Positions 17,067 to 25,565 of a stretch of 64,000 nucleotides of DNA are shown one piece after another. The position numbers and the translations under genes were made by a program. The DNA is from Enterobacter kobei (GTDB lineage Bacteria > Pseudomonadota > Gammaproteobacteria > Enterobacterales > Enterobacteriaceae): NCBI RefSeq assembly GCF_001729765.1, contig NZ_CP017181.1:2976001-3040000 (forward strand), written 5' to 3'. The notes below the pieces were generated by a model. The model did not search any database and was not told the DNA's origin. It saw only the letters and a list, made by a program, of their open reading frames with translations. Each line of letters starts with the position of its first letter. Within the stretch, counting starts at the first letter, position 1.

Positions 17067-20000
17067 TTGTCTGATACGAATATGAGCGGTCCCTCAAACG
17101 GTGGTGGCGCGGCAACCAGCAGCGGTATTATCTTTCAACAACAATTAGGCGCGTTTTTCGCCGCTCAGATCCTGAGTAATGACCCGTTGGATCCTTCATT
17201 AGTACTGGGTGATGCAGCACCTGTTCGGCTTCGTTTCGAAACTGAAGCGCCAGTTGACGATATTCTTGTGGCAACTTCTGTGGGCGGATTTCTTGCAATT
17301 CAGGCAAAAACAACGGTCCCACTTTCAGATAAAGAAAAGAGTCCTTTTTACCGGACAATTGAACAGTTCGTCCAACACTGGCTAACCTGTCGGGATGGTG
17401 ATGGTTCTCTGGAATGGAACCGCCCTCTGTCGCCGGAGAAAGATCGGCTGATTTTAGCCGTAAGTATCAAAGCATCAGCGACTGTTCGGACCGATCTTTC
17501 CGCCGCGTTACGCCATCTTTCCCAGCAAGGCCGCGGAGCTATGAACAGGAAACAGAAATCAGCGTCTGATATTTTCGAACGCTGTGTGTTGACGGCGTGG
17601 TGCCGAATTACCACGGAGCCCCGGCCATCAGATCTGTTAGCCGAACTTGCCCGTCTGATTGTCGTTCACGTTGTTGATGTTGAAAATATCGCATCAACAC
17701 TTCAGATGCGACTTAGCCGCAGTCTTGCCAGAGAAACTGACTCAGCAGCAGCCCTGAGTATTCTTGTCACCACCTGTGGGGAGATAATGTCCCGACGTGG
17801 TGGCTGTGATGCATTATTATTACGTAACCTGCTGGCAGGAAAAGGGATTAAACTGGCCGCACCGCCACAATATCAGGCGGATATTCATCAACTTATCCGC
17901 CACTCTCAGCACGTTGCCAATGCCTTGCAGCAGTATGAAACCATCGATAATCCCTCCGGCCAGCCGATTACCTTGCGCAGGGAATGCCAGGATGCGGTTG
18001 AGCAAGCTGTGCAGTCCGGCTCGCTATTAATTATTGGTGAACCCGGAGCCGGTAAAAGCGGCGTACTGAATGCGCTGGCACGTAGCCTGCGCAATCGTGG
18101 GGACGATGTTCTTGAACTGGCGGTTGATCACTATTCGGTTGAGTCACTCGAAGGACTGAGCCGTGAACTCCGGCTGGATCATTGTCTGACTGAAGTGCTT
18201 GAAGCATGGGATGGTACGTCTCACGGCTGGCTGATTATTGATGCACTGGATGCGACCCGTGGGGGTAAAGGTGAGGCTGTTTTTCGTCCCCTGATTGAAC
18301 AGGTACTGAATCAAAAGGGGCGATGGCGCGTTATTGCCTCTATTCGCAGTTTCGATTTGCGTATGGGGGTGAAGCTTCGCGATCTGTTTAAGGGGCATCC
18401 TCCAGTGACGGAACGTGCCGATACGCAGTTTTCTTCGGTTCGCCATATTGTTATTCCACGCTGGTCAGATAACGAATTCAGCCAGTTACTGGAACAATCT
18501 TCGGCGCTGACAGCAGCACTTAAGCAGCTTTCTGACAGGCTTCGCGATTTAGCAAAAGTACCGTTTAATACACGATTGCTGGCCGACCTGGTTTCGCAAT
18601 ATGCGGATATTAATCTGAGTCGTATTTCATCCCAGAGCGAATTATTAAAACTCTACTGGCAGTATCGCGTTGAGAAACATGGGCTGAATGCCCGGCAGTG
18701 TCTTAAGGCTCTGGTTGATCATATGATTGCCACTCGTTCACTCAGGGCTCCATCTCTGTTGACAGGCACAGATGCCGATATGATTGATACACTCTCTCGT
18801 GAAGGCGTTGTCGTCAGGGAGGCTAGCGATCGCTGGGTACAGTTTCGTCATCATCTGCTCTTTGACTATGCTGCGGCAAAAATATCATTCGATCCTGACG
18901 CACTCATTGCGGGAACCTTGCGTTTCCCTAAACAGCAGGCTCAGGGATTGTTGCTTTCTCCCGCACTGGGTTTTGTGCTCCAGGAGATCTGGGATTATAA
19001 CGAAGATCATCACGGTTTCTGGCAAGCGGTAAGTCATCTGGTTAATGATAGCGATGGCGATCCCATTATCCGTAGTGCAACAGGCCGGATTGCGGCTGAA
19101 TATCCTGTTGCACAAAACGACCTGCTCTGGCTCGCTAAACGTGTGGCAATGGACGATCAGAACGTTATTTCCACACTCAGTCATCTCTGCGGCGCGCTGG
19201 CAATTCGGTTTGAAGATGAAAAAGACGTGGCTCTGCTTCCGTGGGTATATCTGGTCTCTGCTTTAACGCCTGACATCAATAAAGTCGCGGAGACATTGCG
19301 ATTTTTGCTGCATCCGATTACTAAGCAGGTGACTGATCCTGATCTACGCAATATTCTGGGTACAGCCTGCCGCGCCGTGCTTTCTTATGGCCTTGAGCAG
19401 AGTCAGCCGGGCTATTTTGTCAGAAGTGCTATACCTTTCGTTGCAGATACGATCAATACCGATGTTGATGCATCTTGCCGTTTACTGGAGCAAATTATTT
19501 CCGTCAAACGTCTCCAGCATTTTGGTTCAGAGGAAATTCCCATTCTCTGTTACAACATCAAGAAAATCGCAGATTATGCTCCTGAGTTTGTTGCCAGCGT
19601 ATTCGAGTTTGTCTACAGCTACGATGTCACCGAAGAACGGGAAACAACGCTGGGGAACAGCCGAATTCTCCCTCTGAGATCAAACGCCCGACAGGACTAT
19701 GAATCGGCTCGTTATTCCCTCGGTGAGTTTTTCTCCCATTTTCTCGAACAACATCCAGAGCAGGCTGTTGATGCTGCCGTTAACGCTTTAAATGGATATG
19801 TTGCCCGGCACCATCCTGTCGATTCCCCAGTGATGCATTTATCCATTTCCGGGAATGATATCTCTCTTAAAGCCGATCACAGCCACATCTGGGCGTACAA
19901 TCCTACAGGCGAACACGCGCATGACGGAGAAGTACTGGTTAAGAAACTATTTCAGCATTTGAAAAGCGCGACTGAACCAGACGTGTTAGTTCTCGCAGAA

Positions 20001-20378
20001 CTTTTTCGTCAAAAAGCCTCACTGGCAATCTTCTGGGCCAGGCTCTTTCTGGCGGCAAATGAACGTAATGATAGCCTGGTTGATTTTCTCTGGCCCATTG
20101 CCGCGCAGGAAGCGTTTATCCGGAACGAAGACACCCGTAAAGATGCTATCGATTTGGTCAGCAAAGGAATTGCACGGCGTCCAGTGGAGGAACGGCAAAT
20201 GCTGGAGAATGCAGCATTCCAGTATAATTTCTCTGGCTATATTTACCCGGAAGAAGCAAAGAAACGACTGTTATATCGCCTTTTCAACGCGATTGGCTCA
20301 GATAATCTTTCTACTGAAGCCGCCCGGGACTTTCTGAAAAACACGCAGGGAGATGATGAAATATCAGGCAATAGGTAA
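17067..20378 (+). CDS. Nuclease-STAND/NACHT ATPase fusion, candidate phage-defence protein (3' end altered by IS1)
   Basis: The frame encodes 1103 residues. The N-terminus looks like a PD-(D/E)xK nuclease of the Cap4/DUF4297 type: FQQQLGAFFAAQIL (23-36), acidic residues E58, E60, D64, D65, and FLAIQAK (Q79, K81). A P-loop ATPase follows with Walker A GEPGAGKS at 324-331, Walker B WLIIDALDA at 388-396, sensor-like RVIASIRS at 421-428 and FRHHLLFDYAAA at 593-604, typical of STAND/NACHT proteins. The rest is probably helical repeats for sensing. The start is TTG with AAGG 6 nt upstream; ATG at 17082 is an alternative. The last Arg codon and the TAA come from the IS1 end, so the native C-terminus is lost. 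The architecture resembles Avs-type antiphage proteins, but no known system is assigned. Confidence 0.75.
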   Translation: MSDTNMSGPSNGGGAATSSGIIFQQQLGAFFAAQILSNDPLDPSLVLGDAAPVRLRFETEAPVDDILVATSVGGFLAIQAKTTVPLSDKEKSPFYRTIEQFVQHWLTCRDGDGSLEWNRPLSPEKDRLILAVSIKASATVRTDLSAALRHLSQQGRGAMNRKQKSASDIFERCVLTAWCRITTEPRPSDLLAELARLIVVHVVDVENIASTLQMRLSRSLARETDSAAALSILVTTCGEIMSRRGGCDALLLRNLLAGKGIKLAAPPQYQADIHQLIRHSQHVANALQQYETIDNPSGQPITLRRECQDAVEQAVQSGSLLIIGEPGAGKSGVLNALARSLRNRGDDVLELAVDHYSVESLEGLSRELRLDHCLTEVLEAWDGTSHGWLIIDALDATRGGKGEAVFRPLIEQVLNQKGRWRVIASIRSFDLRMGVKLRDLFKGHPPVTERADTQFSSVRHIVIPRWSDNEFSQLLEQSSALTAALKQLSDRLRDLAKVPFNTRLLADLVSQYADINLSRISSQSELLKLYWQYRVEKHGLNARQCLKALVDHMIATRSLRAPSLLTGTDADMIDTLSREGVVVREASDRWVQFRHHLLFDYAAAKISFDPDALIAGTLRFPKQQAQGLLLSPALGFVLQEIWDYNEDHHGFWQAVSHLVNDSDGDPIIRSATGRIAAEYPVAQNDLLWLAKRVAMDDQNVISTLSHLCGALAIRFEDEKDVALLPWVYLVSALTPDINKVAETLRFLLHPITKQVTDPDLRNILGTACRAVLSYGLEQSQPGYFVRSAIPFVADTINTDVDASCRLLEQIISVKRLQHFGSEEIPILCYNIKKIADYAPEFVASVFEFVYSYDVTEERETTLGNSRILPLRSNARQDYESARYSLGEFFSHFLEQHPEQAVDAAVNALNGYVARHHPVDSPVMHLSISGNDISLKADHSHIWAYNPTGEHAHDGEVLVKKLFQHLKSATEPDVLVLAELFRQKASLAIFWARLFLAANERNDSLVDFLWPIAAQEAFIRNEDTRKDAIDLVSKGIARRPVEERQMLENAAFQYNFSGYIYPEEAKKRLLYRLFNAIGSDNLSTEAARDFLKNTQGDDEISGNR

Positions 20379-20388
20379 TGACTCCAAC

Positions 20389-20892
20389 TTATTGATAGTG
20401 TTTTATGTTCAGATAATGCCCGATGACTTTGTCATGCAGCTCCACCGATTTTGAGAACGACAGCGACTTCCGTCCCAGCCGTGCCAGGTGCTGCCTCAGA
20501 TTCAGGTTATGCCGCTCAATTCGCTGCGTATATCGCTTGCTGATTACGTGCAGCTTTCCCTTCAGGCGGGATTCATACAGCGGCCAGCCATCCGTCATCC
20601 ATATCACCACGTCAAAGGGTGACAGCAGGCTCATAAGACGCCCCAGCGTCGCCATAGTGCGTTCACCGAATACGTGCGCAACAACCGTCTTCCGGAGCCT
20701 GTCATACGCGTAAAACAGCCAGCGCTGGCGCGATTTAGCCCCGACGTATCCCCACTGTTCGTCCATTTCCGCGCAGACGATGACGTCACTGCCCGGCTGT
20801 ATGCGCGAGGTTACCGACTGCGGCCTGAGTTTTTTAAATGGCGGAAAATCGTGTTGAGGCCAACGCCCATAATGCGGGCGGTTGCCCGGCAT
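20389..20892 (-). CDS. insB: IS1 InsB (transposase catalytic region)
   Basis: A 167-residue DDE-family catalytic domain ([31 protein letters not shown]). It is expressed as the InsAB' fusion through frameshifting in the 82-bp overlap with insA. The frame is intact, so the element is probably active. Confidence 0.96.
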   Translation of the reverse strand: MPGNRPHYGRWPQHDFPPFKKLRPQSVTSRIQPGSDVIVCAEMDEQWGYVGAKSRQRWLFYAYDRLRKTVVAHVFGERTMATLGRLMSLLSPFDVVIWMTDGWPLYESRLKGKLHVISKRYTQRIERHNLNLRQHLARLGRKSLSFSKSVELHDKVIGHYLNIKHYQ

Positions 20893-21086
20893 CCAACGCC
20901 ATTCATGGCCATATCAATGATTTTCTGGTGCGTACCGGGTTGAGAAGCGGTGTAAGTGAACTGCAGTTGCCATGTTTTACGGCAGTGAGAGCAGAGATAG
21001 CGCTGATGTCCGGCAGTGCTTTTGCCGTTACGCACCACCCCGTCAGTAGCTGAACAGGAGGGACAGCTGATAGAAACAGAAGCCAC
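20811..21086 (-). CDS. insA: IS1 InsA (transposition repressor)
   Basis: A 91-residue protein with an N-terminal zinc finger (CPSC...CSHC) and an HTH ([15 protein letters not shown]). InsA binds the IS1 ends and represses transposition. A -1 frameshift near its end at AAAAAAC fuses it to InsB to give the active transposase. Confidence 0.97.
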   Translation of the reverse strand: MASVSISCPSCSATDGVVRNGKSTAGHQRYLCSHCRKTWQLQFTYTASQPGTHQKIIDMAMNGVGCRATARIMGVGLNTIFRHLKNSGRSR

Positions 21087-21114
21087 TGGAGCACCTCAAA
21101 AACACCATCATACA

Positions 21115-22155
21115 CTAAATCAGTAAGTTGGCAGCATCACCAAGCGCATAGAGGCTGCTTCTTTTATCCGGATGTAATCCGAGAACACGCGTCTGGTTAG
21201 CCACCTGCGCGGCAAAACACCCTAAATCGAATAATATAATGCCCAGCGTAATTCCCGGTAAGGACGCAGGAAAGAGAAACAGTATGGCTATTCCCGCAAC
21301 CACAAATACCATTCCACCAAAAATCACGCTGCGACACCCGAAGCGGTCAGCCAGTTTCCCCGCATAGTTCGCCAGTACAAGACCGACGATACCCGCCAGG
21401 CCAAATAATCCGGCTGTTCCCGCTGGCAGATGGAGTGGCGGTCTTTGCAGATGAAGCATGATGGTCACCCATAACAGGCTAAAGACGAAAAACCATGCCC
21501 CTCCGGTGACGGCAGATTCAATAAGCCGCACGTTACGCAGCAAGCCCGGCAATTGCGCCATGACGCTCAGATACCCCGTCTCCCTTGCGGGTTTAACATC
21601 AGGCAGGCATCTGATGGCCAGTAGCGCCATGGAGGCCATAACGGCTGCGACGATGGCCAGCATCCCTCGCCAGCCAAGCGCATCGGCCAGACTGCCGCCC
21701 ACGAGCCTCGCGAGCAGTATTCCTGCCGAAATGCCCATGGTGATCAGTCCGACCGTAGCGCCTTTTGGCGTAATGTGAAATCCAAGCGCATTCAGTTGCA
21801 CTGCGCTTGTCGCCATGGCGCCTGTCACTATTCCCGCGCTAAAAAGGAGCAACGGCTGACGGGTCAGGGAAGCGGCGAAGAGCGCAAGTGAGAGGAGAAT
21901 AAACTGAGAAATAATCAGTTTCTTACGGTTAACGCTGTCTCCAAGCGGAACAAGAAACAGTATTCCCAGCATATAACCTATTTGCATGCTCGCCGCAATG
22001 AAGCCGGTATAAAACAGAGGCAACTGCAAAGATGCCGCGATAGCGGGCAATACGGGCTGAAGAATATAGTTATTTGCCATAGCCGTACCCGCCGCGATGC
22101 TGGCGAACCAGATAAATAACGGCGAAACCGGATTTTCTTGCGCGATATCACTCAT
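21115..22155 (-). pseudogene. MFS transporter truncated by IS1
   Basis: The gene encodes an N-terminal and central MFS region with about ten TM segments (LGDSVNRKKL loop 2-3; AGKLADRFGCRS central loop). At residue 338 or so it enters IS1, which contributes GDAANLLI and the stop. Family members are usually 390-400 residues, so TM11-12 are missing and the transporter is probably inactive. The ATG at 22155 (MSDIAQEN) overlaps the stop of the upstream RidA-like gene by 8 bp. The substrate is unknown. Confidence 0.8.
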
Positions 22156-22588
22156 TAATCGCCCCCTGTCTTTTTTTTGCCACAATATCAATTGCTACTT
22201 TCATTTTTTTCTCGGGAAACGGTAAGACATGCAATAACGTAAATGCAGGTCGGGAATCACGGAAATAGTGCCCATGGATACGCGCTACCTGCTGCCATTC
22301 TTCAATTTCAGTCAGATACAGCCTGCTTTGTATTACATCGTCTATTGCATAACCACTGGATTCAAGTATCCCCTTGATCTTATTCAGAACGCATTCCGTT
22401 TGCAGTGAGATGTCATCAGATTCAATCTCACCACAAGAATTAAGAGGTCCCGTTTTCGAAATATATAGCCAACCGTCTGCTTCTACCGCTCGCGAGAAAC
22501 CGAAAGCCTCCTCCCAGCTGCTGCCAGAAGTAATAAGTCTTTTTGATTCCACAATGTCATGCCTTTCATCACAGGGTGAAACAAACAT
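22148..22588 (-). CDS. RidA/YjgF/UK114-family protein
   Basis: A protein of about 146 residues with the RidA-like fold: FGFSRAVEADGWLYISKTGP near the N-terminus, a mid-region DDVIQSRLYLTEIEEW, and RPAFTLLHVLPFPEKKMKVAIDIVA at the end. The conserved Arg of true RidA deaminases appears as R in SRPAFT. I chose the ATG at 22588; a TTG at 22600 is also in frame. It is coupled to the downstream MFS gene. The pairing suggests catabolism or detoxification of a small metabolite, but the pathway is unknown. Confidence 0.75.
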   Translation of the reverse strand: MFVSPCDERHDIVESKRLITSGSSWEEAFGFSRAVEADGWLYISKTGPLNSCGEIESDDISLQTECVLNKIKGILESSGYAIDDVIQSRLYLTEIEEWQQVARIHGHYFRDSRPAFTLLHVLPFPEKKMKVAIDIVAKKRQGAINE

Positions 22589-22996
22589 ATTACAACCCAA
22601 TCAAATTTGTCCAGAAAAAATAACAAAAAATTGACCTGAAATTTAGCAGGTAATTAAGTAAGCATTTCCTGGATAAGCTGTAAGCACAGCTAACCAATCA
22701 ATATCTAAATTAATAAAATTAAATGATAAATAAGGCAGAAAATTTCCCGCAGATAACGGCAATTAAATGAGCTGAGTATTAAAATAATGACTCTTTTATT
22801 TAACCGCGAGTTTTTACCGCACGCAAATATTACCCTCACCTAAAAGAATCATATTTCGTTATTTATTTTTATATGTAACTCAATGGAAAATATGAGAAAT
22901 ATTTAAATATAAGACAACCTTATGACGTTACAGAGTATCGTTGTTAATCAGGGTATTCTTAAGAATAAGCGGTCAGGAAATTAAACGGTTTCAATA
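22589..22996. other. AT-rich intergenic stretch upstream of the RidA-like gene
   Basis: About 400 bp with no plausible gene. It is markedly AT-rich with many A/T runs, unlike the backbone genes on its right. It must contain the promoter of the RidA-MFS pair, and its composition would suit H-NS binding. No integrase gene and no partial tRNA-Asn copy that could be an attachment site is visible here. Confidence 0.6.
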
Positions 22997-23025
22997 AAAA
23001 AGCCTGCTTTAATTGCAGGCTTGTG
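22997..23025 (-). terminator. Terminator of cbl
   Basis: Read on the minus strand, a 7-bp stem AGCCTGC/GCAGGCT with a 7-nt loop is followed by TTTTTATTG. It lies about 35 bp past the cbl stop codon. Confidence 0.75.
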
Positions 23026-23059
23026 CTTCTTGTCGACGGAGACGGGTGCTAGAAAGGGC

Positions 23060-24010
23060 TTAAATCTGATAATCAATCGCCACTTCTTCTGGCTCCATCA
23101 CCTGACGTTTAATCTCATCAACGGACAGCCCGGCGTTGCAAAGTTCGATAAAGCGCCACACATAGTTGCGCTGCAGCTGTCCACGCTTCAGGCCGAGCCA
23201 TACGGTATTAGCATCAAACAGATGACGTGTATCAAGACGCACCAGATCTCCCCCCTCGCGTTCGCCACTGGACTGTTCTGCCACCAGACCTATGCCCAGC
23301 CCGAGCTCTACGTAGGTTTTGATTACATCAGAGTCCTGTGCGCTCAGCACCACGTCCGGCGTGAGCCCTTTGCGGTTGAAGGCTTCATCAATGCGCGAGC
23401 GTCCGGTAATGCCCTGGCGATAGGTAATCAGCGGCCATTTGGCAATGTCTTCCAGCGTCAGGGGCGAAACCTGATTCAACGGATGATCGGCGGGGAGCAA
23501 CAAACTGTGATACCAGCGGAACCAGGGAAAAGCCACCAGCAGCGGGTCGTTGCTCAGGCGTTCACTGGCAATGCCGATATCTGCCCCACCGTTTTGCAGC
23601 AGCACTTCAATTTCCTGCGGCGTCCCCTGGATAAGCTCCAGGCGGACGTCAGGGAAAAGTTCACGGAAAGCTTTAATCACCGGCGGCAGGCTGTAACGCG
23701 CCTGGGTGTGGGTGGTGGCGATGGTGAGGACGCCCGAGGCGTCATTCGTGAAGAGATCCGCCAGGCGGCGCACATTGCTGGCTTCGTTGAGGATCCGCTC
23801 CGCAATGGTCAGCAAGGCTTTGCCCGGCTCCGTCATGCCAAGCAGACGTTTGCCGCGACGGATAAAAATCTCTATCCCCAGTTCTTCTTCCAGCTCGCGG
23901 ATATGGCGACTGACGCCGGACTGAGAGGTATAAAGCATATTGGCGACCTCGGTCAGGTTGTAATCCCGCCTGGCCGCCTCACGGATAATTTTAAGTTGCT
24001 GGAAATTCAC
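23060..24010 (-). CDS. cbl: LysR regulator Cbl (sulfur starvation)
   Basis: A 316-residue LysR protein, the same length as E. coli Cbl, with the HTH NLTEVANMLYTSQSGVSRHIRELE and the effector domain characteristic of the CysB/Cbl branch (TTHTQARY). Cbl activates alkanesulfonate and taurine utilisation genes under sulfate limitation. The start is GTG with GGAGTG upstream. It lies downstream of nac in the same orientation, as in E. coli and Klebsiella, and may be partly cotranscribed with it. Confidence 0.94.
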   Translation of the reverse strand: MNFQQLKIIREAARRDYNLTEVANMLYTSQSGVSRHIRELEEELGIEIFIRRGKRLLGMTEPGKALLTIAERILNEASNVRRLADLFTNDASGVLTIATTHTQARYSLPPVIKAFRELFPDVRLELIQGTPQEIEVLLQNGGADIGIASERLSNDPLLVAFPWFRWYHSLLLPADHPLNQVSPLTLEDIAKWPLITYRQGITGRSRIDEAFNRKGLTPDVVLSAQDSDVIKTYVELGLGIGLVAEQSSGEREGGDLVRLDTRHLFDANTVWLGLKRGQLQRNYVWRFIELCNAGLSVDEIKRQVMEPEEVAIDYQI

Positions 24011-24106
24011 GATTCACTCCGGCGCATCTGACATAACGCTATTGTTAGAGTCAGCCGCACTGCAGAACAAATAATAAAAACCCGCAACTTATGCTTTTAT
24101 GGAATA

Positions 24107-25024
24107 TCAGCTCACGAGCTGGAGTTCACGGTTCTCAAGCGATGGCTTGCTGACCAGCGACATCAAAATCTCTTTTACCGCCTGCGCCTGTGGCGTCAGC
24201 GAGCCGCGTGCGGACATGTTGAGCGACAGCGGCAGGCTCATCGAAGGCGTAGTGATCCGTGCCATCCAGCCATTTGCCGCACTGCAGAGCGAGCGCGCTG
24301 CGGATTCTGGCAACACGGTGACGCCCATTCCGCTGGCAATGGCCGCGGTCAGCGTGGAGAGTGAGTCGATCTCGCCGATGATTTTGGCCGTCAGGCGACG
24401 CAGGGAGAATGCTTCATCCACGCGCACACGCACGGCGCTGTAATCACGCGGCAGATAGAGGTTCATTTCTGCCACGGCGGTAAGATCGACGCTCTGCCCC
24501 GGACAGTCGCGGGTGCCCACGAGGTAGAGATCTTCTTTCAGCAGCGGCTGGCTGGTGATCCCGGCGACCGGAGAACGATCGTAAAGGACCGCCATATCCA
24601 GCTGGCCATTGAGCAGTTTGTCATTGAGTACCGAACCGCTGTTCTCGTGCAGATAGACCAGCACTTCCGGTAGCTCAGCACGAACGGCCTGCAGCAGCGG
24701 CATGGTGATAGAAGACGCCGCAGTGCCGGGCGCAAGACCAATGGAAACGTGCCCGCTGAGGGTCTGGCCGACGTTGTTGACCGCCAGTTGCGCCTGTTCG
24801 CACTGGCGCAGAATAGTGCGGGCATGGGTATAAAGAATTTTTCCGGCTTCCGTTGGCGTGACGCCGCGTTTGGTACGAATCAATAATTGCTGATCCATCT
24901 CGCCTTCCAGAGTAGCCACCTGCTGGCTCAGCGCAGGCTGCGCGATATGCAGCACTTCTGCCGCTTGAGTCAGGCTGCCGATATCGACGATTTTTACGAA
25001 GTATTTCAGTCGTCTTAAGTTCAT
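24107..25024 (-). CDS. nac: Nitrogen assimilation control protein Nac
   Basis: A 305-residue LysR regulator matching Nac, with the HTH SLTQAAEVLHIAQPALSQQVATLE and the LAPGTAASS segment. Nac couples sigma54-dependent NtrC control to sigma70 promoters during nitrogen limitation, activating hut/put/ure-type genes and repressing gdhA. A sigma54 promoter and an NtrC site lie upstream, and tRNA-Asn copy 2 is beyond them. Confidence 0.95.
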   Translation of the reverse strand: MNLRRLKYFVKIVDIGSLTQAAEVLHIAQPALSQQVATLEGEMDQQLLIRTKRGVTPTEAGKILYTHARTILRQCEQAQLAVNNVGQTLSGHVSIGLAPGTAASSITMPLLQAVRAELPEVLVYLHENSGSVLNDKLLNGQLDMAVLYDRSPVAGITSQPLLKEDLYLVGTRDCPGQSVDLTAVAEMNLYLPRDYSAVRVRVDEAFSLRRLTAKIIGEIDSLSTLTAAIASGMGVTVLPESAARSLCSAANGWMARITTPSMSLPLSLNMSARGSLTPQAQAVKEILMSLVSKPSLENRELQLVS

Positions 25025-25080
25025 TTTGCCCCCTGTTCGAAATGCTTTGCCGGTACTGGCTATCGTTGTTGAACAGGTTT

Positions 25081-25096
25081 TGCAATATGAATGCCA
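25081..25096 (-). promoter_or_regulatory. Sigma54 promoter of nac
   Basis: On the minus strand the sequence is TGGCAT-TCATA-TTGCA, matching the -24/-12 consensus TGGCAC-N5-TTGCA with one change. It lies 57 bp upstream of the nac start. Confidence 0.85.
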
Positions 25097-25213
25097 CTTT
25101 TACCGGGCGGTCTGAATTCCTCGCTAATCGCCTGAAAATAAGGAAACCTAATCATGGAGGGGGGTTTTATTACTGAAACAGCAGTTTATGATCTGCCCCA
25201 TTAGAGGTATATA

Positions 25214-25230
25214 CGCACCAAAGCGGTGCA
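25214..25230. promoter_or_regulatory. NtrC-binding site upstream of nac
   Basis: TGCACC-GCTTT-GGTGCG (minus strand) is a near-perfect NtrC dyad. It lies about 120 bp upstream of the sigma54 promoter, the normal distance for a bacterial enhancer. Confidence 0.8.
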
Positions 25231-25344
25231 TTACGCTGTCAAAAACATCACATTGCCGATTTTGTCAGCAAACGATCAAAAGGCGTTGATCCACCCTTTG
25301 ACAAGCGCGGCTGACGTCGATAATATGCGCCCCGTTCACACGAT

Positions 25345-25420
25345 TCCTCTGTAGTTCAGTCGGTAGAACGGCGGACTGTTAATCCGTATGTCACTGGTTC
25401 GAGTCCAGTCAGAGGAGCCA
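25345..25420 (+). tRNA. tRNA-Asn (GTT), copy 2
   Basis: Identical to copy 1, 76 nt with encoded CCA. The promoter is TTGACA (25298-25303), a 17-bp spacer and TAATAT (25321-25326). A terminator hairpin follows at 25430-25460. In E. coli the corresponding copy between nac and ldtA is asnV. Confidence 0.98.
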
Positions 25421-25429
25421 AATTTAAAA

Positions 25430-25460
25430 AGCCTGCTTTTAAAGCAGGCTTTTTGCTTTT
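25430..25460 (+). terminator. Terminator after tRNA-Asn copy 2
   Basis: An 8-bp stem AGCCTGCT/AGCAGGCT (extendable to 10) is followed by TTTTGCTTTT. Confidence 0.85.
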
Positions 25461-25478
25461 CTGTGCCTGATAAAATTG

Positions 25479-25556
25479 TCGGGTGGCGGCTTCGCCTTAC
25501 CCGACCTACAAAAACCTCGAATCGTAGGCCGGGTAAGGCGAAGCCGCCACCCGGCG
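25479..25556. repeat. REP/BIME element, two inverted units
   Basis: Two head-to-head REP-like units, CGGGTGGCGGCTTCGCC...GACCTAC and GTAGGCCGGGTAAGGCGAAG..., are separated by about 14 bp. They lie between the tRNA and the 3' end of ldtA. Confidence 0.8.
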
Positions 25557-25565
25557 AAAATCACC

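Larger units (their letters stand above)
20374..21141 (-). mobile_element. IS1 (768 bp, complete)
   Basis: The element is bounded by the IS1 inverted repeats, GGTAATGACTCCAACTTATT at 20374 and the complement of GGTGATGCTGCCAACTTACT ending at 21141, exactly 768 bp. It carries insA and insB on the minus strand and the AAAAAAC slippery site (20829-20835) used for the -1 frameshift. The flanking 9-mers differ (CAGGCAATA left, AAGCGCATA right), so there is no target duplication. Both flanking genes run into the element. This suggests that an IS1-mediated adjacent deletion or recombination removed host DNA on one or both sides. Confidence 0.97.

Noticed and set aside
20374..21141. 9-bp target duplication around IS1
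   Set aside because: The flanking 9-mers are CAGGCAATA and AAGCGCATA; only scattered positions agree.
15112..23059. Integrase gene or partial tRNA-Asn 3' copy marking an island end
   Set aside because: I looked for the CAGAGGAGCCA end of the tRNA and for integrase motifs and found neither; the far end may have been lost at the IS1 junction.
23021..24031. 336-codon plus-strand frame opposite cbl
   Set aside because: It is the antisense shadow of a well-recognised LysR gene and has no family features.
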